A DNA stretch of 41,391 nucleotides. It comes from JAHEJB01 sp041748175. GTDB lineage: Bacteria > Bacteroidota > Rhodothermia > Rhodothermales > Rubricoccaceae. The notes below the pieces were generated by a model. It did no database searches and was not told where the DNA came from. It saw only the letters and a program-made list of their open reading frames with translations. Shown piece by piece: positions 31,727 to 39,495 of this stretch. Made by a program: the position numbers and the translations under genes. Every line of letters begins with the position of its first letter. Within the stretch, counting starts at the first letter, position 1. The stretch covers positions 1 to 41,391 of the forward strand of contig JBGTDU010000120.1 in assembly GCA_041748175.1 (NCBI GenBank), given 5' to 3'.

Positions 31727-32143
31727 ATGTCTACATCCCGCATCCTCCCCTCGTCGTTCCTGTTTATTGCTTTGCTGCTCGCCGGCTGCGCATCGTCAGG
31801 TTCAGGCACGCTGCCGGAAGACACCGCTTCTATCGACAATGTGCAAGACCTGGTGATGCATCTTGGCAGGCAAGGGTATGTACTGCGACCGGTTCAACTC
31901 ACCTCGCCCTTCTCGCTGGCGGATGTCGGATACGAGTACCAGGTTGAGGGCGAGCGCATCCGGATTTACGAGTTTGAGTCGGCGGAGGCGGCTGGACACG
32001 CGGTGGAAGAATTCCTTCTGGACACCTCCGGAGGCGGGCAGAGCACAATTTTCCGACACCGATCGTTGCTGTTGGCATACGCCGGAAATAGCCCCTCCCT
32101 GCACCTCACCGTCGCCAACGCATCGGGGCCGGCTGTGTACTAG
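31727..32143 (+). CDS. Small lipoprotein of unknown function
   Basis: A 138-residue lipoprotein with signal segment SSFLFIALLLAGC. The mature part has a helical start (IDNVQDLVMHLGRQGYVLRP), then strands YEYQVEGERIRIYEF and a short helix ESAEAAGHAVEEFLLD, an alpha/beta arrangement I do not recognise. An upstream ATG at 31688 is less likely because it would bury the signal peptide. It is followed by a dispersed repeat (32140-32190). Confidence 0.68.
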   Translation: MSTSRILPSSFLFIALLLAGCASSGSGTLPEDTASIDNVQDLVMHLGRQGYVLRPVQLTSPFSLADVGYEYQVEGERIRIYEFESAEAAGHAVEEFLLDTSGGGQSTIFRHRSLLLAYAGNSPSLHLTVANASGPAVY

Positions 32144-32190
32144 GACCGGTTAACACCTAGCAAGCGAGGTCAGCCTGAGTTCGTTTGAAG
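32140..32190 (+). repeat. Dispersed intergenic repeat, copy A
   Basis: It contains GTTAACACCTAG, then GCGAGGTCAG, CCTGAG and CGTTTGAAGG, and begins at the stop of the lipoprotein gene. Copy B is at 41251-41312. The rest of the 212-base gap to 32356 holds no recognised element. Confidence 0.55.
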
Positions 32191-32355
32191 GTACGTTCGG
32201 AGTACGTGCGGAATACTGGGGATAAACACAACGTACGAGCAGTCCTGAATGACCATGATGGCTGTCGAGATAGATGTTAACAGACACTAGGTATTGCGCC
32301 GTTACCTCGAAAGTTTTACACACTCACTTCACAGTGAAAGCAGAACCTGAGTCGA

Positions 32356-33861
32356 TTGAAGCGTACGAGTATCTTGCTCGCACTCAAATCAAATAGAAGC
32401 TTGCCTACAACCGCACGCGTTGCACTGGTTTTCTGCCTGCTCACCGGAACCTCTGTTCACGCACAGGCTTTACTCATCGCCGATATAAACCGTGGGGAAA
32501 GCAGCTCCGTTCCAACGGATCTAACTGTATACGACGGGCTGTTATATTTCTCCGCCGATAATGGCATACGAGGAAGAGAACTTTGGTACTTCGATGCTAC
32601 CAACCACGAGGCCGACCTCGCCGTAGATATTCTCGCTGACGGGGGATCGAATCCAAGCGATCTCATCGTGTACGACGAACGCTTGTTTTTCACTGCTGAA
32701 GACGGAATCGATTCCAGAAATCAACTCTGGGCTTATGATTCGATGACCGGTGAAGCTACCCACATCGCCGTTATCAATCCTTTTCAGGAATTCGTCGTTT
32801 ATAACGACAAACTCTTCTTCGCAGCTGGCGACGGCGCGGCAAGTTTGGCTTATTATGATGCCTCGACAAACGAAGTGGCCTCTGTTGGTGCCTCTTCCAC
32901 GTTCCTCGGCCCCGGTGATATTATCGTATATGACGATCGGTTGTTCTTCAGAGCATACGATTCGAATATGGCTGTTGATTGGGAGTTATGGTCGTACAAT
33001 GATGCAACAGGAACAGCTGAAATGGTTACCGACATAAATCCTTCTGGAGATTCCTATCCCTCGGGGCTAACCGTTTATGGGGAATGTCTGTATTTTGGCG
33101 CCCGCGAAAACGGGTCTAACGAGGAACTGTGGCGCCATTGCGCAAATACGGGCGAGACTAAACTTGTCGCAGACATTGCACCAGGAGACTTTTTCGGATC
33201 ACTACCGCGCAACCTGACCGTGTATGACGATCGACTCTTCTTCTCCGCCACGCCAGATTTTATTGGTGATGCAGAATTGTGGGCATATGACGCAGCCTCT
33301 GTAGAAGCCAGTCAGATTCAGGACACCCTTGATGTTTATGAGATGGTCGTTTTTGATGGCCGCCTTTTCTTTCGCGGCGACAGTAACGGAAGGGATCTCT
33401 TTGCGTTTGATGCTGGGGCAAACGTAATTGCCCGTGTTGCAGAAGATCTGACGCCGCTCTCCTTCGCTCCTTACGGCGACCGACTTTACTTCTCTGGCGA
33501 CTTTCCTGGTACCGGGCCATTTCCTCAAGCGTTCGGGCGAGAGCTCTGGGCCACTGCAGCCTCGATAACGAGCACCGAACCCGAGGCAGTTTGGGAATCG
33601 CCGATGCTGTCGGCAGCATATCCCAATCCCGCGAACGAGGCCGTTACTTTCTCACTTACACTCCTTAGAACTCAGGACGTGCGGATTGCAATTCTCGACC
33701 AACTCGGTCGAGAGGTCCGTCAGATCTATCAAGGGCCTGTTCAGGCAAGCACTATTAGATCTTTTGTAGTTGATACGGGCGCGCTCGCCGCCGGGCTCTA
33801 CATCGTGCGGGTGGAGAGTGAGAGTTTTGTTGGGACAAGGAAATTGACTGTTGTGCGATAG
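32356..33861 (+). CDS. Secreted ELW-repeat beta-propeller with type IX sorting domain
   Basis: A 501-residue secreted protein. The signal peptide (VALVFCLLTGTSVHAQA) is followed by about seven blade-like repeats. Each has a VYDxRLFFxA strand and an ELWxYD strand (examples at residues 55-80, 105-130, 195-220). The C-terminal 80 residues (SAAYPNPANEAVTFSL, GREVRQIYQG, LAAGLYIVRVES, TRKLTVV) form a type-A T9SS sorting domain, so it should pass the outer membrane and be attached to the surface. Base composition is more AT-rich than the neighbours. The start is TTG 32356 or TTG 32401; no ATG is available. Confidence 0.9.
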   Translation: MKRTSILLALKSNRSLPTTARVALVFCLLTGTSVHAQALLIADINRGESSSVPTDLTVYDGLLYFSADNGIRGRELWYFDATNHEADLAVDILADGGSNPSDLIVYDERLFFTAEDGIDSRNQLWAYDSMTGEATHIAVINPFQEFVVYNDKLFFAAGDGAASLAYYDASTNEVASVGASSTFLGPGDIIVYDDRLFFRAYDSNMAVDWELWSYNDATGTAEMVTDINPSGDSYPSGLTVYGECLYFGARENGSNEELWRHCANTGETKLVADIAPGDFFGSLPRNLTVYDDRLFFSATPDFIGDAELWAYDAASVEASQIQDTLDVYEMVVFDGRLFFRGDSNGRDLFAFDAGANVIARVAEDLTPLSFAPYGDRLYFSGDFPGTGPFPQAFGRELWATAASITSTEPEAVWESPMLSAAYPNPANEAVTFSLTLLRTQDVRIAILDQLGREVRQIYQGPVQASTIRSFVVDTGALAAGLYIVRVESESFVGTRKLTVVR

Positions 33862-33877
33862 ACGATGGAATAGTCCT

Positions 33878-34528
33878 CTAGTATTCAGTTTGGTCCAGAA
33901 AAGCCAGCGTAGCCCAAAAGCCATCCGATCGGGCGTACCGGAGATTCCAGGACGGTCCATCGTCCATGTGTGCGTGGCCAGTTCCCTCGGAAAGATCATC
34001 TAAATGCACGGTCTTGGGCGAGCGGCGAAACCCCGTTCTGAGGCCCTTCAGCACCGCTTCTTTTAATGACCAGAGCAATACCTGCGCATCATTGTGTTCG
34101 AGGCCGAGCGATTCCATCAAACCGTACTCGTCGGGGTGTAAAATCCGTTGGTAAAGGTCGGCGCGGCGCGGGACGATTTCTTCAAGGTCCACACCAATCC
34201 TTCGATCCGCGATAACGGCGATAGAACGTAAGGATGGTCCGTGGCCGGCATGGCTGATTGACACGTGGATGGGATGGCCTTCCACAATGAGCCCGTCATC
34301 GGAGGCAATCGCGAGAGGCATTTCTTTCGGGAGCACGCCAAGTTTCTCTGCTAGAAGACATCGTGCCGCTATTCTGCCAAAAGCGAACTCCCGGCGTCGG
34401 TCAGGGTAGCCGAACGATTCCATCCGGACGATCTCGCCTCGACTCAATATCTCGCACGGATTCGCCGACATGGCCTCGTCAGAAACCACTCGCCAAACGA
34501 CGTCAGGAGGAACTTCGACAAAGGGCAT
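33878..34528 (-). CDS. 4'-phosphopantetheinyl transferase (Sfp type)
   Basis: A 216-residue PPTase that loads phosphopantetheine from CoA onto carrier proteins. Motifs are FGRIAARCLLAEKLG, HVSISHAGHG, the metal-binding IGVDLEEI, and WSLKEAVLKGLRTG (Trp-x-x-Lys-Glu). Sfp/AcpT-type length. No synthase is in the window; it may serve the primary ACP or an unlinked polyketide pathway. ATG 34528 is preferred over TTG 34537. It is divergent from the acyl-CoA dehydrogenase gene and convergent with the propeller gene. Confidence 0.92.
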   Translation of the reverse strand: MPFVEVPPDVVWRVVSDEAMSANPCEILSRGEIVRMESFGYPDRRREFAFGRIAARCLLAEKLGVLPKEMPLAIASDDGLIVEGHPIHVSISHAGHGPSLRSIAVIADRRIGVDLEEIVPRRADLYQRILHPDEYGLMESLGLEHNDAQVLLWSLKEAVLKGLRTGFRRSPKTVHLDDLSEGTGHAHMDDGPSWNLRYARSDGFWATLAFLDQTEY

Positions 34529-34726
34529 CAATAACAAAGTCGCTTGCTAGCAAATGGCACGTGTAGATTCAGCGTGGAGCACATCGGAACTTTGCCTCAA
34601 CCCCTATGACAAAATCCGATGCAGGCATAATTAACACTGTCCGGCCCCTTACTTTGCGGTAAAGGTGGGCGAACGGTTTCCATTCTCCTCACCTTGTCTC
34701 CTGCGCTTGCTGCGCAGTTTACGCCC

Positions 34727-36295
34727 ATGAGCACGTTCCCGCTCACTACACTCCGCGAAGCACCAACTATGCAGCGCGTCCGTCAGAGCTTCTCGGAGTT
34801 CATCGATAGCTATCGTTCCAGGCTCCGCAACCTGTTCCGTTCTCGCAGCACGGCGGACGTACTCAACCTGGAACGCGGCCTACCCGACTGGGCGATGGAG
34901 GCGTTCAGGGAAGTAGATCCGCTCTCGGTGTACATCCCTCGCGAATTTGGCGGGCGAGGAAACGTGCTTGCGGAGTGCCTCACGGTTCTGGAAACGACCG
35001 GTTACGAGTCCCTTCCGCTGTGCCTGACGGTTGGAATAAACGGCGGCCTCTTCCTTCAGCCGCTCGGCAAATACGGCTTCGACGGCGTCAAGCGCCCGAT
35101 CTTTGAGGCCTTCCTGCAAGACAAAAGGATGGGCGGGCTGATGATTACCGAGCCTGACCACGGCTCCGACGCACTCGGAATGCAGACGGCCTACACGGCG
35201 ACAGGGCGAGAGTCGTACCGCATTCAGGGCACAAAGCACTGGGCCGGCCTCACCGGCCTGGCCGACTACTGGTTGCTGACGGCACGTGCGCGTGCAAAGG
35301 ACGGCAATCTCCAGCGAGACATCGATTTTTTTGTCTGCAATACGACCGCGAAGGGCCAGCATATTGAGGTTGAGGAGGAATTCCCGAACCTCGGCCTGCG
35401 CATGATTCCCTATGGGCGCAACAAGATCGATATTGAGGTGCCATCCATCGCGCGGCTTCAACCGAGAACAACGGGCATCAAGCTGATGCTGGATCTGCTC
35501 CACCGCAGTCGGCTTCAATTCCCGGGAATGGCGATGGGATATCTGCGGCGCATGCTCGACGAGGCCGTAGACCACTGCCGCGAACGATTCGTGGGCGGCA
35601 GCCCTCTCTTCGATTACGATCAGGTGAAGGCTCGCATCGCACGCCTTCAGGCAAGCGTTACCGCCTGCTCGGCTATGTGCCTGCACTCGTCGGAGCACGC
35701 CGGCATCGAAAACGATCTTTCCGGCGAAGGACGCAAAGCCAACGCCATGAAAACGGTTGTAACCGACCTCATGCTGGAGGCTTCACAATCACTCTTGCAA
35801 CTTGTTGGCGCACAAGGCTACCGCGACGACCACATCGCGGGCCGCTCCACGAACGACAGCCGACCGTTCCAGATCTTCGAAGGGTCGAATGACATCCTCT
35901 ATCAGCAAATCTCCGAATCCGTGCTGAAGAGTATGCGCCGGATGAAGGAGACCAACCTCTACCGATACCTCAAGCAGGACGTCGACACCGCCCGAGCGGC
36001 GGACTATTTCCGCGACGTGCTCTCGTTCGATCTAGACTGGTCGTTGCCGCAACGCAAACTCGTGGAACTGGGCAAGGCGCTCGGGCGCATCATGTCGATG
36101 GAGATGACCATCGAGATGGGCGAGCGAGGGTATCGCTCGGACCTGATCGCAAACGCGCTGGAAGAATTCCGCACGGACGTCCATCGCATCATTGAAACGT
36201 ATCGGACTGGCGGATTGACGGCGGTGATTGAGGACTACCGCGATGACAGTGGCTGGCTACACTTTGTTGAAGCAGCTACCGTTCGCATTGCCTGA
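34727..36295 (+). CDS. Acyl-CoA dehydrogenase family protein
   Basis: A 522-residue flavoprotein of the acyl-CoA dehydrogenase fold. The N-terminal helical part includes IPREFGGRG. The middle has MGGLMITEPDHGSDALGMQ and TKHWAGLTGLADYWL. The C-terminal part has LLQLVGAQGYRDDH and FQIFEGSNDILYQQI, where the Glu is the candidate base. It is longer than typical MCAD-type enzymes by an about 100-residue C-terminal extension. The substrate is unknown. ATG 34727 is chosen over a TTG at 34694. TACTTTG at 34650 may be part of its promoter. Confidence 0.87.
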   Translation: MSTFPLTTLREAPTMQRVRQSFSEFIDSYRSRLRNLFRSRSTADVLNLERGLPDWAMEAFREVDPLSVYIPREFGGRGNVLAECLTVLETTGYESLPLCLTVGINGGLFLQPLGKYGFDGVKRPIFEAFLQDKRMGGLMITEPDHGSDALGMQTAYTATGRESYRIQGTKHWAGLTGLADYWLLTARARAKDGNLQRDIDFFVCNTTAKGQHIEVEEEFPNLGLRMIPYGRNKIDIEVPSIARLQPRTTGIKLMLDLLHRSRLQFPGMAMGYLRRMLDEAVDHCRERFVGGSPLFDYDQVKARIARLQASVTACSAMCLHSSEHAGIENDLSGEGRKANAMKTVVTDLMLEASQSLLQLVGAQGYRDDHIAGRSTNDSRPFQIFEGSNDILYQQISESVLKSMRRMKETNLYRYLKQDVDTARAADYFRDVLSFDLDWSLPQRKLVELGKALGRIMSMEMTIEMGERGYRSDLIANALEEFRTDVHRIIETYRTGGLTAVIEDYRDDSGWLHFVEAATVRIA

Positions 36296-36327
36296 AAACG
36301 AATCCAGGAAACTCATCGGTAAACTAA

Positions 36328-36358
36328 AACGGGGGGCACGTGCGGCGTGCCCCCCGTT
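36328..36358. terminator. Strong intrinsic terminator between convergent genes
   Basis: A 13-bp stem with a 5-base loop: AACGGGGGGCACG at 36328-36340 and CGTGCCCCCCGTT at 36346-36358. On the minus strand it is followed by TTTTAGTTT, so it terminates sodB. For the plus strand (acyl-CoA dehydrogenase) the trailing T-run is only TTCC, giving weaker termination. Confidence 0.85.
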
Positions 36359-36384
36359 CCTGCCTCTAGGTTTCGCTGATGGGT

Positions 36385-36990
36385 TCAGCCAGCTGCGTTG
36401 AATCGGCGTGTAACCTCGTTCCAGTTGACGACATTCCACCAGGCGGACACGTAGTCGGGGCGGCGGTTCTGGTAGTTGAGGTAATAGGCGTGTTCCCAGA
36501 CATCGAGTCCGAGGAGTGGCGTCTGCCCGTTCATGAGCGGACTATCCTGGTTCGCCTTTCCCACGACTTTGAGTTCGCCGCCATCCAGAACGAGCCACGC
36601 CCACCCTGAGCCAAACTGGCCCTTCGCCGTCTCCTCAAACTTCTCCTTGAAATCGGCGAACGAGTCGAACGCATCGTCGATGGCTTGGGCTAGGGAACCC
36701 GTTGGCTTGCCGCCGCCGTCCGGGCTCATAATCTCCCAGAAGACAGAATGGTTGTGATAGCCGCCGCCGTTATTTCGGACCGCGGTCTTCTTGCCGTCGG
36801 GCACTTGGTCGAGGTCGGAGAGGATGTCCTCGATGGATTTTGATTCGAGGCCAGTGCCTTCGAGGGCGGCATTGACCTTATCGGTGTAGCCCTGGTGGTG
36901 CTTGCCGTGATGGATCTGCATGGTCCGCTCGTCGATGTGGGGCTCAAGGGCATCGAAGGCATAGGGGAGGTCGGGGAGGGAGAAGGGCAT
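36385..36990 (-). CDS. sodB: Fe/Mn superoxide dismutase
   Basis: A 201-residue superoxide dismutase. Metal ligands are His in MQIHHGKHHQGY, His in GGYHNHSVFWE, and the Asp and His of LLGLDVWEHAYY. The end NVVNWNEVTRRF is typical. The Gly-Gly-Gly-Tyr-His-Asn-His and GSGWAWLV wording does not settle Fe against Mn, so the symbol is tentative. The frame is open far upstream to 37356, but ATG 36990 places PFSLPDLPYAFDALEPHIDE at the conserved start. It ends at a strong terminator. Confidence 0.95.
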   Translation of the reverse strand: MPFSLPDLPYAFDALEPHIDERTMQIHHGKHHQGYTDKVNAALEGTGLESKSIEDILSDLDQVPDGKKTAVRNNGGGYHNHSVFWEIMSPDGGGKPTGSLAQAIDDAFDSFADFKEKFEETAKGQFGSGWAWLVLDGGELKVVGKANQDSPLMNGQTPLLGLDVWEHAYYLNYQNRRPDYVSAWWNVVNWNEVTRRFNAAG

Positions 36991-37207
36991 CGAACTGGAG
37001 GGTAGGTGGAACGGAGTGGGGAGAGTGTAACGCCGCTGTGAGAGTGTCGTTTCGTGGGAGCGAACTCTACATCCGAGGCTCAAAATGAGGCGAGCGGCAG
37101 CCTGGATTTCCGTCGTCTTCCGCAGCCCAATGACGATGTTTGACGGCATCGCAGCGGAAGATGCGAAGGCCTCGCTATGCGTTGCGACCTTCACACCTAC
37201 CATCCCT

Positions 37208-37891
37208 CTAATCCACCCCCAGAACCTTGTGCGTCTGGACGCTGACGCGCCATTCGGGGTTGGCATGCGCCAGCTCAATGGCAAGCTTTGTGGCTTCGGC
37301 GACGCGCGGCCCGTCCTCCGGCTGGAGCCAGAGAAACTTCGTTGCGCCATCGCCAAAGGTGTGGGCTCGGGCGCGTTCGGCGAGAACGGAGTAGTCCTCC
37401 GGCCGGTAGTCCGGAACGACTAGTTTGAGTTCGTCCACGCGCTCCAGCACGAGTTGGTCGGCGGGGAGCTTGGGGCTGCAAACGACCCACTCGGGCGTGG
37501 TTTCGCCGAATGCGTCCGAAAGCGATTTCGTGCCGTTGGTCTCGGTCGCGACGAAGAAACCGGCATGGTGAAGCGCTTCGACGAGCGGACCGTCGGCCTG
37601 AAGGAAGGGCTCGCCGCCGGTGAGGACACAGAATCGGATTCCCCCCGCCACCGCCAGCATCTCCTCGACCAGTCCGCCCGCACTGAGTTTGGACGCGCCT
37701 TCTTTCCTGAAATCGGTGTCGCACCACAACGGGCAGGTTGCAGCGTTGCGCTCCGCGTCACGTTCACGGTCGGCCTCGTAGCCGCTCCACATATTGCAGC
37801 CGGTGAATCGGACGAACACGGCCGGTCGGCCCGCCCACGCGCCCTCACCTTGCAGCGTCCGCCAGACGGCTTTGACGGAATAGCGTTTCAT
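37208..37891 (-). CDS. queE: 7-carboxy-7-deazaguanine synthase
   Basis: A 227-residue radical-SAM enzyme that converts 6-carboxy-tetrahydropterin to 7-carboxy-7-deazaguanine, step three of queuosine synthesis. It starts VKAVWRTLQGEGAWAGRPAV and has the altered cluster motif of QueE: Cys32 in FTGCNMW, then after a 20-residue insert Cys53 and Cys57 in TCPLWCDTDF. VLTGGEPFLQ is the GGE motif and TETNGTK follows. It overlaps queC by ATGA. Confidence 0.94.
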   Translation of the reverse strand: MKRYSVKAVWRTLQGEGAWAGRPAVFVRFTGCNMWSGYEADRERDAERNAATCPLWCDTDFRKEGASKLSAGGLVEEMLAVAGGIRFCVLTGGEPFLQADGPLVEALHHAGFFVATETNGTKSLSDAFGETTPEWVVCSPKLPADQLVLERVDELKLVVPDYRPEDYSVLAERARAHTFGDGATKFLWLQPEDGPRVAEATKLAIELAHANPEWRVSVQTHKVLGVD

Positions 37892-38574
37892 AACCAGCCG
37901 GCCTCCTTCGCCTCGGCATAGCCTTTCGCGCGGAGGATTGAGGCGGGGTTGTCGAGTTTGCCATAGCCCCATTCATGGCGCTCAGAGCGGTCGCCGTTGT
38001 AGTCGGTGTGGCTCATTTCACGGACGACGTCCAGGCAACCCAGCTCCTTCGCCAGCTTCCATGTCTCGGCTTTCGTGAGATCCATCAGCGGCGTATGGAT
38101 ACGAACCGGCGCCTCCAGCGCCAGGTCGAGGCTTCGCTCCATCGCGTCGATGAAGGCTTGGCGACAATCTGGGTAGCCTGAAGAATCTGTCTGGCACATT
38201 CCACCGACGATATCGCGGATTCCGCGCGCGTAGGCAAACGAAGCCGCAGCGGTCAGGAAGAGCGCGTTGCGACCTGGCACGAATGAGGCGGGCAGGTCGG
38301 ACGCTAACTCGTGAGAGGCGTTCGAGTCCTTCTCGTGCTCGATGAGTGAACTCGACGAGAGCAGGCCGGTGACATCCAGAACCGAAAACGGAACGCCGAC
38401 GATCTCTGCAATCTTCGTCGCTTGCTCCAGTTCGACGGCGTGCTTCTGGCCGTATCGAAAACCGAGAGCCTCTACCGGCTCGAACTCCCGAAGCGCCCAG
38501 TACAGGCACGTCGTCGAGTCCTGGCCCCCTGAGAAGAGGACGAGGGCGGACTTCGGATTGATGCGTACGGCCAT
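37888..38574 (-). CDS. queC: 7-cyano-7-deazaguanine synthase, zinc-ligand cysteines absent
   Basis: A 228-residue QueC that makes preQ0 from 7-carboxy-7-deazaguanine, ammonia and ATP. The PP-loop SGGQDSTTCLYWA is intact, as are YGQKHAVELEQA, PASFVPGRNALFLTAAASFA and TPLMDLTKAETWKLA. The C-terminal zinc site of QueC (Cys, then CGxCxxC) is missing: the four positions read Asp191, Lys206, Asn209 and Ser212 in SHTDYNG and GYGKLDNPASILRAKGY. The surrounding residues are otherwise normal. ATG 38574 is chosen; a longer frame to 38691 would read into the operator array. Confidence 0.92.
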   Translation of the reverse strand: MAVRINPKSALVLFSGGQDSTTCLYWALREFEPVEALGFRYGQKHAVELEQATKIAEIVGVPFSVLDVTGLLSSSSLIEHEKDSNASHELASDLPASFVPGRNALFLTAAASFAYARGIRDIVGGMCQTDSSGYPDCRQAFIDAMERSLDLALEAPVRIHTPLMDLTKAETWKLAKELGCLDVVREMSHTDYNGDRSERHEWGYGKLDNPASILRAKGYAEAKEAGWL

Positions 38575-38658
38575 GGCGGATGAGCCAATATCGCCGAGAA
38601 GCTGCGTTCGGAAGCAACAAATTGTCCGAAAGACGTGTCGCGGTCCTTCAGGTGCACC

Positions 38659-38678
38659 TACAACCCATATCGGTTGTA
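38659..38678. promoter_or_regulatory. Operator-like palindrome, site 1 of 4
   Basis: TACAACC-CATATC-GGTTGTA, perfect 7-bp arms. It is the site nearest queC, 84 bases upstream of its ATG. Confidence 0.75.
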
Positions 38679-38686
38679 TTTTGATT

Positions 38687-38706
38687 AACAACCCATAGAG
38701 GTTGTT
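38687..38706. promoter_or_regulatory. Operator-like palindrome, site 2 of 4
   Basis: AACAACC-CATAGA-GGTTGTT, perfect 7-bp arms, starting 28 bases after site 1. Confidence 0.75.
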
Positions 38707-38736
38707 TTCTCAGACGTCCCGCCGTCCCGGATCTTG

Positions 38737-38756
38737 CACAACCCGTATAGATTGTA
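38737..38756. promoter_or_regulatory. Operator-like palindrome, site 3 of 4
   Basis: CACAACC-CGTATA-GATTGTA, imperfect copy, starting 50 bases after site 2. Confidence 0.7.
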
Positions 38757-38764
38757 ACCGCGAA

Positions 38765-38784
38765 AACAACCCACAGACGTTGTT
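38765..38784. promoter_or_regulatory. Operator-like palindrome, site 4 of 4
   Basis: AACAACC-CACAGA-CGTTGTT, one arm mismatch, starting 28 bases after site 3. It ends 3 bases before the satD-like ATG, so binding would also cover the ribosome-binding region. Confidence 0.7.
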
Positions 38785-38787
38785 CCC

Positions 38788-39495
38788 ATGGCTTCTCTCC
38801 ACGCCGTCCTGACCGGAGATATTATTGGTTCAACAGGCCTATCGGCGGAGCAACGAGCCCACTTGCCGGAGAATATGCGCGAGGCGTTTGATGACCTGGA
38901 CGCCATCCTGGGCAACCGCGCCAACCTCGCGTTCGACTTCTTCCGCGGCGACGCGTGGCAACTCTACGTGGAGAAGCCCGAGCACGCCCTGAGCGTGGCC
39001 ATCCTGTTTCGCGCACTCCTCCGCGCACGATTCGATGTAGACACGCGCATCGCCATCGCGATCGACACGGTAGACTTCGTGAACCTCGCGCGATTGAGCG
39101 AAAGCGACGGCCAGGCCTTCCGGCGGTCGGGGCGCGCGCTGGATGAGCTTGGCCGCCGAAGCATGACGTGTCTATTGCCCGAAGACCCTCCCATCCAAAC
39201 GGACCAGCCGCTCTTCAATGCCATCGCGAGGACAACCGACGTGTTTATGTCGGAGTGGACACGTCCGCAAGCGCAGGCTGTTGCCCTATCGCTATCGCTT
39301 GCGCCCGAGTCCGGTGACTACGCCAATCAGAAGCAAGTGAGCCTGGCCTGGGAGCCAGAGCCGATCACCCAACAAGCCGTGAGCGCGCACCTCCAACGCG
39401 GCCACTGGGACGTCATCGCCGACTTTCTCCACACCTACTTCCTGCAAATGCGCCAGCTCGTAGCTGAGTTCACCAACGAAGGCACGGACGAATGA
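38788..39495 (+). CDS. SatD-like protein with C-terminal helix-turn-helix
   Basis: A 235-residue protein starting HAVLTGDIIGSTGLSAEQRA, the GDIIGS start of SatD-family proteins, followed by an alpha/beta domain with FFRGDAWQLYVEKPEHAL and DTRIAIAIDTVDFV. Near the C-terminus EPITQQAVSAHLQRGHWDVI looks like a winged or plain helix-turn-helix, so the protein could bind DNA. The four palindromes just upstream would be natural targets for autoregulation. SatD's biochemical role is unknown; the N-terminal domain is reminiscent of nucleotidyl cyclase folds, which I cannot confirm. It overlaps the next gene by ATGA. Confidence 0.78.
   Translation: MASLHAVLTGDIIGSTGLSAEQRAHLPENMREAFDDLDAILGNRANLAFDFFRGDAWQLYVEKPEHALSVAILFRALLRARFDVDTRIAIAIDTVDFVNLARLSESDGQAFRRSGRALDELGRRSMTCLLPEDPPIQTDQPLFNAIARTTDVFMSEWTRPQAQAVALSLSLAPESGDYANQKQVSLAWEPEPITQQAVSAHLQRGHWDVIADFLHTYFLQMRQLVAEFTNEGTDE

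Noticed and set aside
32144..32355. Small RNA or extra gene in the gap before the propeller gene
   Set aside because: Beyond the repeat copy I see no convincing hairpin-terminator pair or open frame.
34640..34660. Complete Bacteroidota promoter (TTACTTTG) before the acyl-CoA dehydrogenase
   Set aside because: The -7-like element is imperfect and no -33 TTG is found at the right distance; kept only as a remark.
38575..38658. preQ1 riboswitch upstream of queC
   Set aside because: I saw no compact hairpin with an A-rich tail and anti-Shine-Dalgarno pairing; the region holds protein-type palindromes instead.
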